Positions 1 to 7,240 of a stretch of 64,000 bases of DNA are shown here, piece by piece (positions within the stretch are counted from its first letter, which is position 1; every line of letters begins with the position of its first letter). The position numbers and the translations under genes are program-made. This DNA comes from Paenibacillus selenitireducens (GTDB taxonomy: Bacteria > Bacillota > Bacilli > Paenibacillales > Paenibacillaceae). The notes beneath the pieces were generated by a model, which saw only the letters and a program-made list of their open reading frames with translations, did not search any database and was not told the origin of the DNA. The stretch spans positions 186,027 to 250,026 of the forward strand of contig NZ_MSZX01000007.1 of the NCBI RefSeq assembly GCF_002021565.1, read 5' to 3'.

Positions 1-77
1 TTGCCTTCACTACGTTTTCCTGAAATCTGTTTGACCGGTATATCCTGAATATAGTCTCCCCTCCATTTTAATCTCAT
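1..77 (-). CDS. Possible partial ORF, N-terminus only, unknown
   Basis: A minus-strand frame opens with ATG at 77-75 and stays open to the window edge, giving about 25 residues beginning MRLKWRGDYIQDIPVKQ. It would be divergent from the heme operon. There is no convincing ribosome binding site before the ATG and the length is too short to judge. It may be the start of a real gene lying to the left of the window or a chance frame. I do not recognise it. Confidence 0.25.
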   Translation of the reverse strand, partial: MRLKWRGDYIQDIPVKQISGKRSEG

Positions 78-91
78 CAAATTTTAAATAT

Positions 92-120
92 TTCACTTGT
101 TTATTGGTAAGATCTATGAT
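92..120 (+). promoter_or_regulatory. Sigma-A-type promoter of the heme operon
   Basis: The -35 is TTCACT (92-97), the spacer is 17 bp and the -10 is TATGAT (115-120). Transcription would start near 127, just before the Fur box, so Fur bound there would block initiation or early elongation. Confidence 0.5.
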
Positions 121-141
121 AAATTTCTATGTAATTAATAA

Positions 142-156
142 TGATAATCATTATCA
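142..156. promoter_or_regulatory. Fur box (7-1-7)
   Basis: TGATAAT-C-ATTATCA is an exact 7-1-7 inverted repeat and matches the consensus known for Bacillus Fur sites. It ends on the first base of the AGGGGG ribosome binding site (156-161) of the heme-binding lipoprotein gene. This points to iron-starvation induction of the operon. The related regulators PerR and Zur use similar boxes, but the heme-uptake genes favour Fur. Confidence 0.85.
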
Positions 157-166
157 GGGGGTTGCA

Positions 167-1162
167 ATGAAAAAATTATTACTCGTTCTATCGCTTTCTT
201 GCCTTATCTTATCTGCTGCCTGCAGCAATACGACATCTACAGCATCGACTGATCAACCTGTAGAACAAAATAAAGAAACGGCTACAACACCAGAGGCTTC
301 TGCTACGACAACACCCGATGCGCAGTCCCTCGGCGACCCTGCCAAAATAGATGAGTTGGTCAAACTTTTCCCTGCGCAGCAGCCTGCAAAAGTAGCCACG
401 GTATCTGTTACGTTGTCCGAGATGCTCAGTATTCTAGGGGTTATGCCTGTTGGCGTTCCTGAATCTATGAATCCGCTGCCGGCTGAATTCGACAAGGTTA
501 CAAGAGTAGGCTCTGCGTTGAAACCGGATGCTGAACAAATCGTGAATGTGCAAGCCGATGTGGTTATCGGCCCATCCTCCATCAAGGATAGCTTAGAAAA
601 AACATTGGGGAACATCAAAAACCCGCGCGTATATCTGCCCACAGATTCCTACGATGATCTAAAACTCACGTTAGAAGCCCTCGGCAAAGTCTTCGGCAAA
701 GAAGCGGAAGCAGAGAAATTCTTAACTGAGCTGCAGCAAAAAGAATCGAAAGCCATTGCGGCTTCAGAAGGCAAGACCGCTCCGAAAGTGCTGTTCTTAT
801 TCGGCTCCGCTGAATCCTTCATGCTCATGAACGAAACAACGTATGTTGGTGATTTAGCGAAGAAGCTTCAAGCGACCAATGTCGTCTCATCTGTACTGAA
901 ATCAACAGAATCCTATATTCCACTAGATATGGAACAAGTGGTCACGGCGAATCCGGACATCATTCTACTTGTATCGCATGGTGACCCTGAAGCAGGCCTC
1001 AAAGCATTCGAAGATGAAGTGAAGAAGAATGGGGCATGGGAGAAAATGAATGCGTATAAGAATCATAAAGTGCAAGCGTTAGATTACTCGTTATTCGGCT
1101 CCGCCTCCATACAGAAGGCTCCTGACGCACTGACGAAATTATCCGATGTGCTGTATCAATAA
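167..1162 (+). CDS. isdE: Heme ABC transporter substrate-binding lipoprotein, IsdE-like
   Basis: This is the membrane-anchored receptor that hands heme to the adjacent permease. The start at ATG 167 was chosen because AGGGGG lies 5 nt upstream and translation from there begins MKKLLLVLSLSCLILSAAC, a lipoprotein signal with lipobox SAAC; an upstream in-frame start at 104 would precede the Fur box. After a Thr/Ser/Glu-rich linker (about residues 20-65) comes a periplasmic-binding-protein fold. The segments around SYDDL, SFMLMNETTYVGDL and VSHGDPE align by eye with the IsdE fold, and the Met and His in the latter two fit its heme ligands. The 331-residue length is close to IsdE. The gene is first in a Fur-box operon, and its TAA overlaps the next ATG by one base. 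A siderophore-binding role is the alternative; the HugZ-like partner downstream favours heme. Confidence 0.82.
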   Translation: MKKLLLVLSLSCLILSAACSNTTSTASTDQPVEQNKETATTPEASATTTPDAQSLGDPAKIDELVKLFPAQQPAKVATVSVTLSEMLSILGVMPVGVPESMNPLPAEFDKVTRVGSALKPDAEQIVNVQADVVIGPSSIKDSLEKTLGNIKNPRVYLPTDSYDDLKLTLEALGKVFGKEAEAEKFLTELQQKESKAIAASEGKTAPKVLFLFGSAESFMLMNETTYVGDLAKKLQATNVVSSVLKSTESYIPLDMEQVVTANPDIILLVSHGDPEAGLKAFEDEVKKNGAWEKMNAYKNHKVQALDYSLFGSASIQKAPDALTKLSDVLYQ

Positions 1163-2175
1163 TGAACATGCGCAGCTCGTTGAATGTCGATACAAGTCAT
1201 AGAAAAAGCTGGATTCTCATTGCCATTATCTTTGCTCTTCTGATCCTAGCAGCCATTCTATCGCTTGGATTAGGAAGCGTACGATTTCCGCCGAATGAAG
1301 TCATCTCTGCCCTACTTGGCAAAGGCAATGAGATCCCGGATACGATTCTGTGGGACCTTCGATTCCCACGGATGACCTTAGCTTTACTGGTCGGTGCAAA
1401 TATGGCCTTATCCGGCGCATTATTGCAAGCCGTCATGAACAATCCGTTAGCTGATCCAGGTCTAACAGGGGTCTCTAGCGGATCCGCAGTAACCGTGCTC
1501 GTTATTATTCTGTTACTACCCGAGTTTACGTCTTCTATTCCCTTCGCTGCCATCATCGGCGGTTCGATTGCGGCAATCATGGTCTATAGCCTGGCTTGGA
1601 AGAAAGGGTCCATTTCCCCCGTCCGTATTATTCTGTCAGGCGTTGCCGTCAATGCGGTATTCGGAGGGATCATTGGTCTCCTATCGATTCTATACAGTGA
1701 TCGGCTGCCTGCAGCCTTGCAATGGTTGAACGGGAGTTTGTCCGGCAAAGGGATTGGAGATGTGAAGCTCCTTCTTCCCTATTCGATCCTAGGCTGGATC
1801 GCGAGCATGTTCTGTATTCGTCAAGCCAATATCCTTCGTCTCGGCGAACAAGCGGCAGCGAACCTCGGCGAGAAAGTCAACCGCATTCGTGTTGTCTTAT
1901 CCGTTACGGCCGTATTTCTAGCTGCCATCACAGTATCTGTTGTGGGTATCGTGGGGTTTGTCGGATTAATCGTCCCTCATATCGCACGAATGCTCGTGGG
2001 CTCCGATTATAAACGGCTCCTACCGATGAGCTTGGGTATGGGAGCGCTCGTGATGCTCGCAGCGGATACCGCAGGGCGTTCGCTATTCGCTCCTTTGGAT
2101 ATTCCCGCCGGCATTGTCATGGCCATGGTAGGAGGACCGTATTTCCTGTATCTCATGCGAAAGGGTGATATGTAA
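1162..2175 (+). CDS. FecCD-family heme/iron ABC permease
   Basis: A polytopic inner-membrane permease of 337 residues, the usual length for the FecCD/BtuC family, which form homodimers with about ten helices each. Typical family segments are seen: RFPRMTLALLVGANMALSGA near residue 70, NPLADPGLTGVSSGS near 95, and GIVGFVGLIVPHIARMLVG near 265. The start codon overlaps the stop of the upstream lipoprotein gene (TAATG), so the two are translationally coupled. The ATPase follows 1 nt after this stop. Heme is the inferred substrate, from operon context. Confidence 0.88.
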   Translation: MNMRSSLNVDTSHRKSWILIAIIFALLILAAILSLGLGSVRFPPNEVISALLGKGNEIPDTILWDLRFPRMTLALLVGANMALSGALLQAVMNNPLADPGLTGVSSGSAVTVLVIILLLPEFTSSIPFAAIIGGSIAAIMVYSLAWKKGSISPVRIILSGVAVNAVFGGIIGLLSILYSDRLPAALQWLNGSLSGKGIGDVKLLLPYSILGWIASMFCIRQANILRLGEQAAANLGEKVNRIRVVLSVTAVFLAAITVSVVGIVGFVGLIVPHIARMLVGSDYKRLLPMSLGMGALVMLAADTAGRSLFAPLDIPAGIVMAMVGGPYFLYLMRKGDM

Positions 2176-2176
2176 G

Positions 2177-2980
2177 ATGCTTGAAGCACAAGCTCTCGAC
2201 ATTCAATATGACGGCAAGACCGTCGTCAATAATTTCTCCCTCTCGGTTCAACAAGGCGAAATGATCTCCATTATTGGACCTAACGGTTCGGGAAAATCCA
2301 CCGTACTCAAAGCCATGTCACGTCTTATTCCTTGTCATATGGGAAAAGTATGCTTGGAAGGGCAAGATGTGCGGGCAATGGATACCAAGACCATTTCCCA
2401 AATGATGTGTATTTTATGCCAAGCCAATCAGGCCCCTTCCGATATGACCGTGCAAGAGCTCGTCTCCTACGGGAGGATGCCGCATAAGAAATGGTATCAA
2501 CGACTCACACCTGAAGATTATGAAATCATCGACTGGGCTATTGAAAAAACAGGGCTATCGGAACTTCGGCATCGCAAGCTGCCTGCACTATCTGGAGGAG
2601 AAGCGCAGCGGGCATGGATTGCCATGGCGTTGACGCAGCGTCCCAAAGTGTTGTTACTCGATGAGCCGACAACTTTTCTCGACATCGCCCACCAACTAGA
2701 GGTATTAGAACTCACACGAACCATTAACCAAGAACTTGGCGTTACGGTCATTATGGTATTGCATGATCTGAATCATGCGAGTGAGTATAGTGATAAAATA
2801 TGTGTCTTGCGTAAAGGGAAACAGGAATTGTTCGGAACACCTCGGGAAGTATTAACGACAGATACCATTCGTCAGATCTATCACGTCGAAGCCGAAGTTG
2901 CCTATTCCCCAGTAAGCGGGAAACCGCGAATTCATGTATGCAGCCGCGCTGAAGCATCCAAGCTTTGGATGGCCAATTAA
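2177..2980 (+). CDS. Heme/iron ABC transporter ATPase, FecE/HmuV type
   Basis: The cytoplasmic ATPase that powers the upstream permease. Walker A is GPNGSGKST (near residue 36), the signature is LSGGEAQR (near 140), Walker B is VLLLDEPT, and the H-loop is VLHDLNH. The ATG at 2177 is preferred to the in-frame GTG at 2165: AAAGGGTGA at 2160-2168 can serve as ribosome site and the protein then starts MLEAQALDIQYDG, normal for the family. The C-terminus (after about residue 225) has the IYHVEAEV segment common in HmuV/FecE proteins. Confidence 0.88.
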   Translation: MLEAQALDIQYDGKTVVNNFSLSVQQGEMISIIGPNGSGKSTVLKAMSRLIPCHMGKVCLEGQDVRAMDTKTISQMMCILCQANQAPSDMTVQELVSYGRMPHKKWYQRLTPEDYEIIDWAIEKTGLSELRHRKLPALSGGEAQRAWIAMALTQRPKVLLLDEPTTFLDIAHQLEVLELTRTINQELGVTVIMVLHDLNHASEYSDKICVLRKGKQELFGTPREVLTTDTIRQIYHVEAEVAYSPVSGKPRIHVCSRAEASKLWMAN

Positions 2981-2994
2981 CGAGGAGGATTCCC

Positions 2995-3495
2995 ATGCAA
3001 AAAACAATTGATTTGGAAGCAACCAAGCAAAAATTCAATGAATTTGTCCATAAAATGAAAACCGTCACCATTAGCTCGTTGGACGAGAACGGCGATCCGT
3101 TTATCAGTTATGCGCCCTATGTCAATGTTGGAGATAAACTCTACATCTATATCAGCCAAATTTCGGACCATTACAAATATGTAGAAGACAGCAGCTATGT
3201 TCATGTCATGCTAATTGCCGATGAGACGTTAACGCCGAATAAGTTCGCTCGCGAACGCGCGCGCTTCAAATGTACAACAACGAATTTGGGGAACGAAGGC
3301 CATGAAGGAATTTTCGCGGCATTTGATGAACAGCATGGTCAAAAGATGATGGAAATGCTGCGCGGCCTCGATTTTTCTTTATTTGAACTCGTGCCCGTTC
3401 AAGGCCGTTATGTCATTGGGTTCGGTCAAGCCTTTGATGTGAGCATCACAGGAGAGCAATTCAGCCACGTTGTCGTAGATAAAAAGAAATCTTGA
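2995..3495 (+). CDS. HugZ-like heme-utilisation protein, PNPOx-type split beta-barrel
   Basis: A 166-residue flavin/heme-binding split-barrel protein. The start is ATG 2995, with AGGAGG 6 nt upstream. Family-type segments are TISSLDENGDPFISYAPYV near residue 25, FARERARFKCTTT near 82 and RYVIGFGQAFDV near 140; the last resembles the RFVxGFGxA motif of HugZ/HutZ heme-degrading or heme-storage proteins. It is the fourth gene of the Fur-box operon, 14 nt after the ATPase, consistent with handling heme or releasing its iron after import. Enzymatic heme cleavage is inferred from the family and is not provable from sequence. Confidence 0.78.
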   Translation: MQKTIDLEATKQKFNEFVHKMKTVTISSLDENGDPFISYAPYVNVGDKLYIYISQISDHYKYVEDSSYVHVMLIADETLTPNKFARERARFKCTTTNLGNEGHEGIFAAFDEQHGQKMMEMLRGLDFSLFELVPVQGRYVIGFGQAFDVSITGEQFSHVVVDKKKS

Positions 3496-3516
3496 ATTAT
3501 AAAGGGAGAAAAGACG

Positions 3517-3990
3517 ATGTCATTTGAAGCTGTGCTGCCTGTCTGGCGAGCGGTTCGCGATCGTTTCCGTAAAACGATGGAAGGTTTGCAAGAAGAAGAG
3601 CTCACCTTGCGTTTATCCCCTGATACTTCGACGATTGGATTCATGCTCCGCCATAACGCAGAGGTCGAGTACATGTTCGCAGATTGGTTCTTCAAAAAGG
3701 AAGCCCCCGCCTCAGTCACCTATCTAACCGCTGGAAGAGCGAAAGATGAGGGGCAATTTCATCAACTGGCAGATTTATTGCGCTTGCTAGAGGCATCTGA
3801 TCTCCATGTCACAGAAGCCATGCGCTCGCTCCCGGAAGAGGCATGGGATCAGCCTGTCGAGACCATGATCGGGACGTCTACCCCGCGTGAAGCCTTGGGT
3901 AGATTGCTCTACCATGCAGGATTGCATGCCGGCCAAATCTCACTTATTCGCAAATGCGCGCCAGCGGAGAGAGCCGTCCAGGAATCATAA
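3517..3990 (+). CDS. DinB-fold protein
   Basis: A 157-residue four-helix-bundle protein of the DinB/YfiT type. Members typically bind a divalent metal through three histidines. Candidate ligands are H52 in MLRHNAEVEYM near the N-terminus and the histidines in LYHAGLHAGQ near residue 138. The ribosome site is AAAGGGAG before the ATG. It lies 21 nt after the HugZ-like gene and just before the terminator at 4015, so it is probably the last gene of the heme operon. The role is unknown; some DinB-superfamily proteins are bacillithiol- or mycothiol-dependent transferases, which would be an inference here. Confidence 0.7.
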   Translation: MSFEAVLPVWRAVRDRFRKTMEGLQEEELTLRLSPDTSTIGFMLRHNAEVEYMFADWFFKKEAPASVTYLTAGRAKDEGQFHQLADLLRLLEASDLHVTEAMRSLPEEAWDQPVETMIGTSTPREALGRLLYHAGLHAGQISLIRKCAPAERAVQES

Positions 3991-4014
3991 ATCATAACTT
4001 CATCGCGCAAAAAG

Positions 4015-4046
4015 AAAGCAGCATTGGATCATCCGTTGCTGCTTTT
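4015..4046 (+). terminator. Terminator of the heme operon
   Basis: Stem AAAGCAGCA (4015-4023) pairs with TGCTGCTTT (4037-4045) over a 13-nt loop and runs into TTTT. It lies 25 nt after the DinB stop. Confidence 0.75.
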
Positions 4047-4140
4047 CCTATGGTACGACGCTGACGAGGTGGCCATTCTTTACTCCTCGTGAGAGTATAC
4101 TGCGCTATGTTCTTGCTGTGATCGCCCACACGATAACGCA

Positions 4141-4935
4141 CTATACACACATATACGTATGGGCTCCAATCCGGGCCACGACGCCGTCCCCGCCATTTGC
4201 AATTCTCCGCAATTGTTCAAAATTCGGGTGAAGCACCAACTCCAATAAAAAAGCCGATGTCGTGCTGTTTTCCTTTCTTTTTTCATTCAACTCAGAGATA
4301 ATGTTCTTCGCGGATTTAATCCCAATTCCATGTCCATAATACAGCCCCTTGCCCAGCATAATCGCATTCTCCCCTTGCCAGAAAGGCATACTTGGATCGA
4401 AATCCGGATTCTCGAAATATACGCTATCCCCAGGATACGCTTGAGCACCATGTTCGTTCAGTACGAGCGGCAATTTATTGTTGGCGCCCCAATCGCCGAT
4501 CGTCATATCCTTGAAATACGTATTGAAAGCTTCGTCACCGATCGAATCCAGAATCGCCTTCGCGAACACAATCATAATGGCCGTGGAACACTCGAATGCA
4601 TAGCGGTGTCCTTGTTGATAGATATCTCGAATGGCTTCGGCTGGCAGCACTCCCTTGTTCATATGGAAATTTCCTGAGGGCGTCCGCGTCCAATATTTCT
4701 GATTACAACGCGATTTCTGAAATGGCGCGAATTGTACACCACTATCAAATAACGCAACAGCCGCATTCAGTATGTTACTCCGCATATTTAATTCGAACTT
4801 TAATGCCTCAAGGGAATCATATGAATAGGTATAAGGGCTTTTATCTTTCGCCTTAACGATCTCTTTCTCAAATGCAGACAATGGCAACTGCTGAACATCT
4901 TCTAAATTACTACCTGAAATCTCAATCACATGCAT
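4141..4935 (-). CDS. tgl: Protein-glutamine gamma-glutamyltransferase (spore coat transglutaminase)
   Basis: Forms epsilon-(gamma-glutamyl)lysine cross-links between coat proteins during sporulation. The catalytic Cys lies in RYAFECSTAI at residue 116, the same number as the known B. subtilis Tgl nucleophile; the Glu in WQGEN (189) and His in GHGIG (202) fit the other two active-site residues with a two-residue offset. At 264 residues it is slightly longer than the usual 245. The ATG at 4935 sits only 2-3 nt from AGGAG; an in-frame GTG at codon 3 would have 8 nt spacing and could be the true start. A minus-strand CATAGATTT (4950-4958) resembles a sigma-K -10 box but is weak. Monocistronic. 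Confidence 0.9.
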   Translation of the reverse strand: MHVIEISGSNLEDVQQLPLSAFEKEIVKAKDKSPYTYSYDSLEALKFELNMRSNILNAAVALFDSGVQFAPFQKSRCNQKYWTRTPSGNFHMNKGVLPAEAIRDIYQQGHRYAFECSTAIMIVFAKAILDSIGDEAFNTYFKDMTIGDWGANNKLPLVLNEHGAQAYPGDSVYFENPDFDPSMPFWQGENAIMLGKGLYYGHGIGIKSAKNIISELNEKRKENSTTSAFLLELVLHPNFEQLRRIANGGDGVVARIGAHTYMCV

Positions 4936-5008
4936 GTCTCCTAACGAAAAAATCTATGTGCCTAGCTAGGTTATTGTACGTGTCGGAGGGATGTCTCGTG
5001 CATGTCAG

Positions 5009-5033
5009 AAAAAAGACACCTTCGGAGGTGTCT
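5009..5033 (-). terminator. Terminator of the two-component/lipoprotein operon
   Basis: On the minus strand, stem AAGACACC(T)/(A)GGTGTCTT with a short loop runs directly into TTTTTT. It lies 16 nt after the stop of the lipoprotein gene at 5050. Confidence 0.8.
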
Positions 5034-5049
5034 TCTAGTTCACATCATG

Positions 5050-6045
5050 TTATGCAAGCAGCGTCTTGATTTTCTCATCTAAGCTCTCCCAGAATTTCGA
5101 AATATTCGGTTTCAAAGGACCTTGTAACGTATTCCCTTGCCCTGGGCTGTAGATGACATCCTTGTTTTCATTAATGAGGTTAAGATATTCCTGCACCAGC
5201 TCGGCCGTCTTGGTCTTCGGATGCTGCTTCACTAATTGCTCATAGCTTTTCTTCACCGCAGGCACCAGCTTCATTGTCTTATCATCAATCGCATCATACC
5301 GATAATTCGTTATATAGTGATGCATGTATTCGGAATACATGGCCTTTACTTCCGCACGTTTCAATCCCATTGGGTATTGCGTCAAGTAATGCTCCGCGGC
5401 AAGAATTCGTTCCCCCAACTCCTCTCTGGAAATGGTGAGTGAGGCATCTTCTACGAATCGCTTCCCGGATTGCGCAGCCCGCAAGGCGAGGTAACTTTTC
5501 AAATCTTCGGAAAGATAGGGATCATATTTCTTCTGCAATGCTGCGTAGTCCACCTTCCAGAAGAACATTCCTTCCGTGTTATCCAGCGCAAAATGCGCTT
5601 CCGTCTGGTCTAGCAGCCATTTTTTTAAGGTATCATCATTCTTAATGTTATTAATATCGATCGGGTACCCGACTTCATTCATCTTCTCGGCCGTGCCCGG
5701 CTGCTCCAGCATGGTATTGAAGTTATCGTTCAAGCTGGGAAGATAACGCTCATAGAAGGAATCTAATGCCACGAATAATTTATCTGCCGTCGTCACATCG
5801 ACTTTAGGCAAATTCGAGTCCAAGAATGCGATGACTTCGCGCGCTTCCTTCGCCTGTGAAGCTAACAATTCAAACTCCTTATCGATTTCTTTGCCTTGGT
5901 CACCCTGATTTGGCTTGGTCTCATCCCCCTGTACCACTTCTTGTTTGGGTGGTTCTTGTACCGTAAGTTCCTTGCTATTCCCGCATCCCGCGATCAACAT
6001 CGTCATCAATAGCGACAATACGACCGTGATTCGAATTTTGTTCAT
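5050..6045 (-). CDS. Lipoprotein of unknown function
   Basis: A 331-residue protein with a lipoprotein signal (MNKIRITVVLSLLMTMLIAGC, cleavage before Cys21), then a charged linker containing TVQEPPKQE and a mostly helical, acidic body rich in short amphipathic helices (for example AREVIAFLDSNLPKV near residue 70). I recognise no catalytic motif or named domain. It is the last gene of an operon with a response regulator, a histidine kinase and another lipoprotein, 25 nt behind the latter. Both lipoproteins share the TV(K/Q)EPPxQE tether after the lipid anchor. A role as an extracytoplasmic partner of the two-component system is inferred from context only. Confidence 0.75.
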   Translation of the reverse strand: MNKIRITVVLSLLMTMLIAGCGNSKELTVQEPPKQEVVQGDETKPNQGDQGKEIDKEFELLASQAKEAREVIAFLDSNLPKVDVTTADKLFVALDSFYERYLPSLNDNFNTMLEQPGTAEKMNEVGYPIDINNIKNDDTLKKWLLDQTEAHFALDNTEGMFFWKVDYAALQKKYDPYLSEDLKSYLALRAAQSGKRFVEDASLTISREELGERILAAEHYLTQYPMGLKRAEVKAMYSEYMHHYITNYRYDAIDDKTMKLVPAVKKSYEQLVKQHPKTKTAELVQEYLNLINENKDVIYSPGQGNTLQGPLKPNISKFWESLDEKIKTLLA

Positions 6046-6070
6046 TTCACTATACCTCCATCAATCTATC

Positions 6071-7162
6071 TCATTTCAAACGATATATCTCGGATAAAAG
6101 CTTATTGTTCGGCATATCCAGATTCATCTCCTGATTCTCTTGGCTCATCATCAATTGCTTCCCTGACGGACTCCACCATAAAACACTTTGTAAATTCGGA
6201 TAATAAGATACCGGTGTCATATACCCTGTCAAGGTATTCATGACATAAAGCCCCGTTGTCCCCCATTCCAAATTAAACAACGCGAACGCGAGCTTCGAAC
6301 CATCTGGCGACCAAGATAACTGCCGGACAAACCGTCCGCTTGTGATCACTTTACCCTGTTTTGTCTGATCCAACTTCGTCACTACAAGTGCATTCTCGTT
6401 CTCTTTCGTCTCTATTGCGAATGCTGCCTGCGTACCTTCAGGAGAAAGCGTGAAATCTACGACCTGGCTTTGCACGAGCGTTGCCTTTGCGGCGTTCTCT
6501 GATTTGTCCGATGTCCCTGAATTTATAGGTAGTACATACAATTGCTTATGATTATTCAGATAGTACAATCGGTTTAATTTCTGGCTCGATGAAGAGGGAG
6601 CAGACAAGACCTTAACGACCGTTTCCTGCTCACCTAAAGTCGCAAGGGGCGTCACTTTTCCGTCCAACGTTGCTTGTGACAATCCCTGCACCGTGGCGAT
6701 CACATAGGTTTGGTTATCCAGCCAAGCTCCTTGCACCTGTCCATTCAAGATCGAAATGTCCCCATCGCCCATTTGCACACGTACCCTTTTGCCATCGGCC
6801 ATGCGTACAAAGGAAGCTTGCGCGCGACTATTCTCATAAATGTAAGCATATTTCCGGTCTGGTGAGAGGTTGACCCACATACCTGACGCGATTCCTATGG
6901 GGTGGTCTTTTCCCGTCTGCACATCATGCGTTGATAATTCACCCTCCATCCACTTCGGAGCTGACGTCGTTAAGATTTCCTCGTCCGACAGCCATGCCAT
7001 GCCGTATAGCCCATCCAAGCGCTTGATTTCCTCCAGTACCAGATTTTCGCTCTTCTCTTGAACGGGCGGTTCCTTGACCGTGATCTGTTGTCCTGTCTGT
7101 CCACTGCACCCTGTTGTCGTGAACATCAAGGCTGCTGCCAGCAAAATGCCTAGTGATGTCAT
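6071..7162 (-). CDS. Beta-propeller lipoprotein, TolB/PD40-like
   Basis: The protein has a lipobox (TTTGCSG) and a body of repeated blades with WxSPDGxxxAF signatures, such as LSWSPDGSKLAFA near residue 285, VNLSPDRKYAYIY near 98 and WWSPSGKQLMM near 330; it looks like a six- or seven-bladed WD40-like/TolB propeller exposed outside the membrane. The ATG at 7162 gives an uncharged n-region (MTSLGILLAAAL) and has no ribosome site. Ten codons upstream a CTG (7192-7190) has GAAAGGGGG 8 nt before it and adds MKRKRQNRIT, a normal positively charged signal-peptide start, so the real gene probably runs to 7192. It follows the histidine kinase gene in the same operon. Confidence 0.78.
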   Translation of the reverse strand: MTSLGILLAAALMFTTTGCSGQTGQQITVKEPPVQEKSENLVLEEIKRLDGLYGMAWLSDEEILTTSAPKWMEGELSTHDVQTGKDHPIGIASGMWVNLSPDRKYAYIYENSRAQASFVRMADGKRVRVQMGDGDISILNGQVQGAWLDNQTYVIATVQGLSQATLDGKVTPLATLGEQETVVKVLSAPSSSSQKLNRLYYLNNHKQLYVLPINSGTSDKSENAAKATLVQSQVVDFTLSPEGTQAAFAIETKENENALVVTKLDQTKQGKVITSGRFVRQLSWSPDGSKLAFALFNLEWGTTGLYVMNTLTGYMTPVSYYPNLQSVLWWSPSGKQLMMSQENQEMNLDMPNNKLLSEIYRLK

Positions 7163-7240
7163 GGTTATTCTGTTCTGTCTCTTCCGCTTCAGTGCAGTTT
7201 CCCCCTTTCGAAGAGCTTAAACCGAGTATAAGATAGAAAG

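Noticed and set aside
4950-4958. Sigma-K promoter for the transglutaminase gene
   Set aside because: CATAGATTT lacks the final A of the -10 consensus and no clear -35 was found, so it is not listed as a feature.
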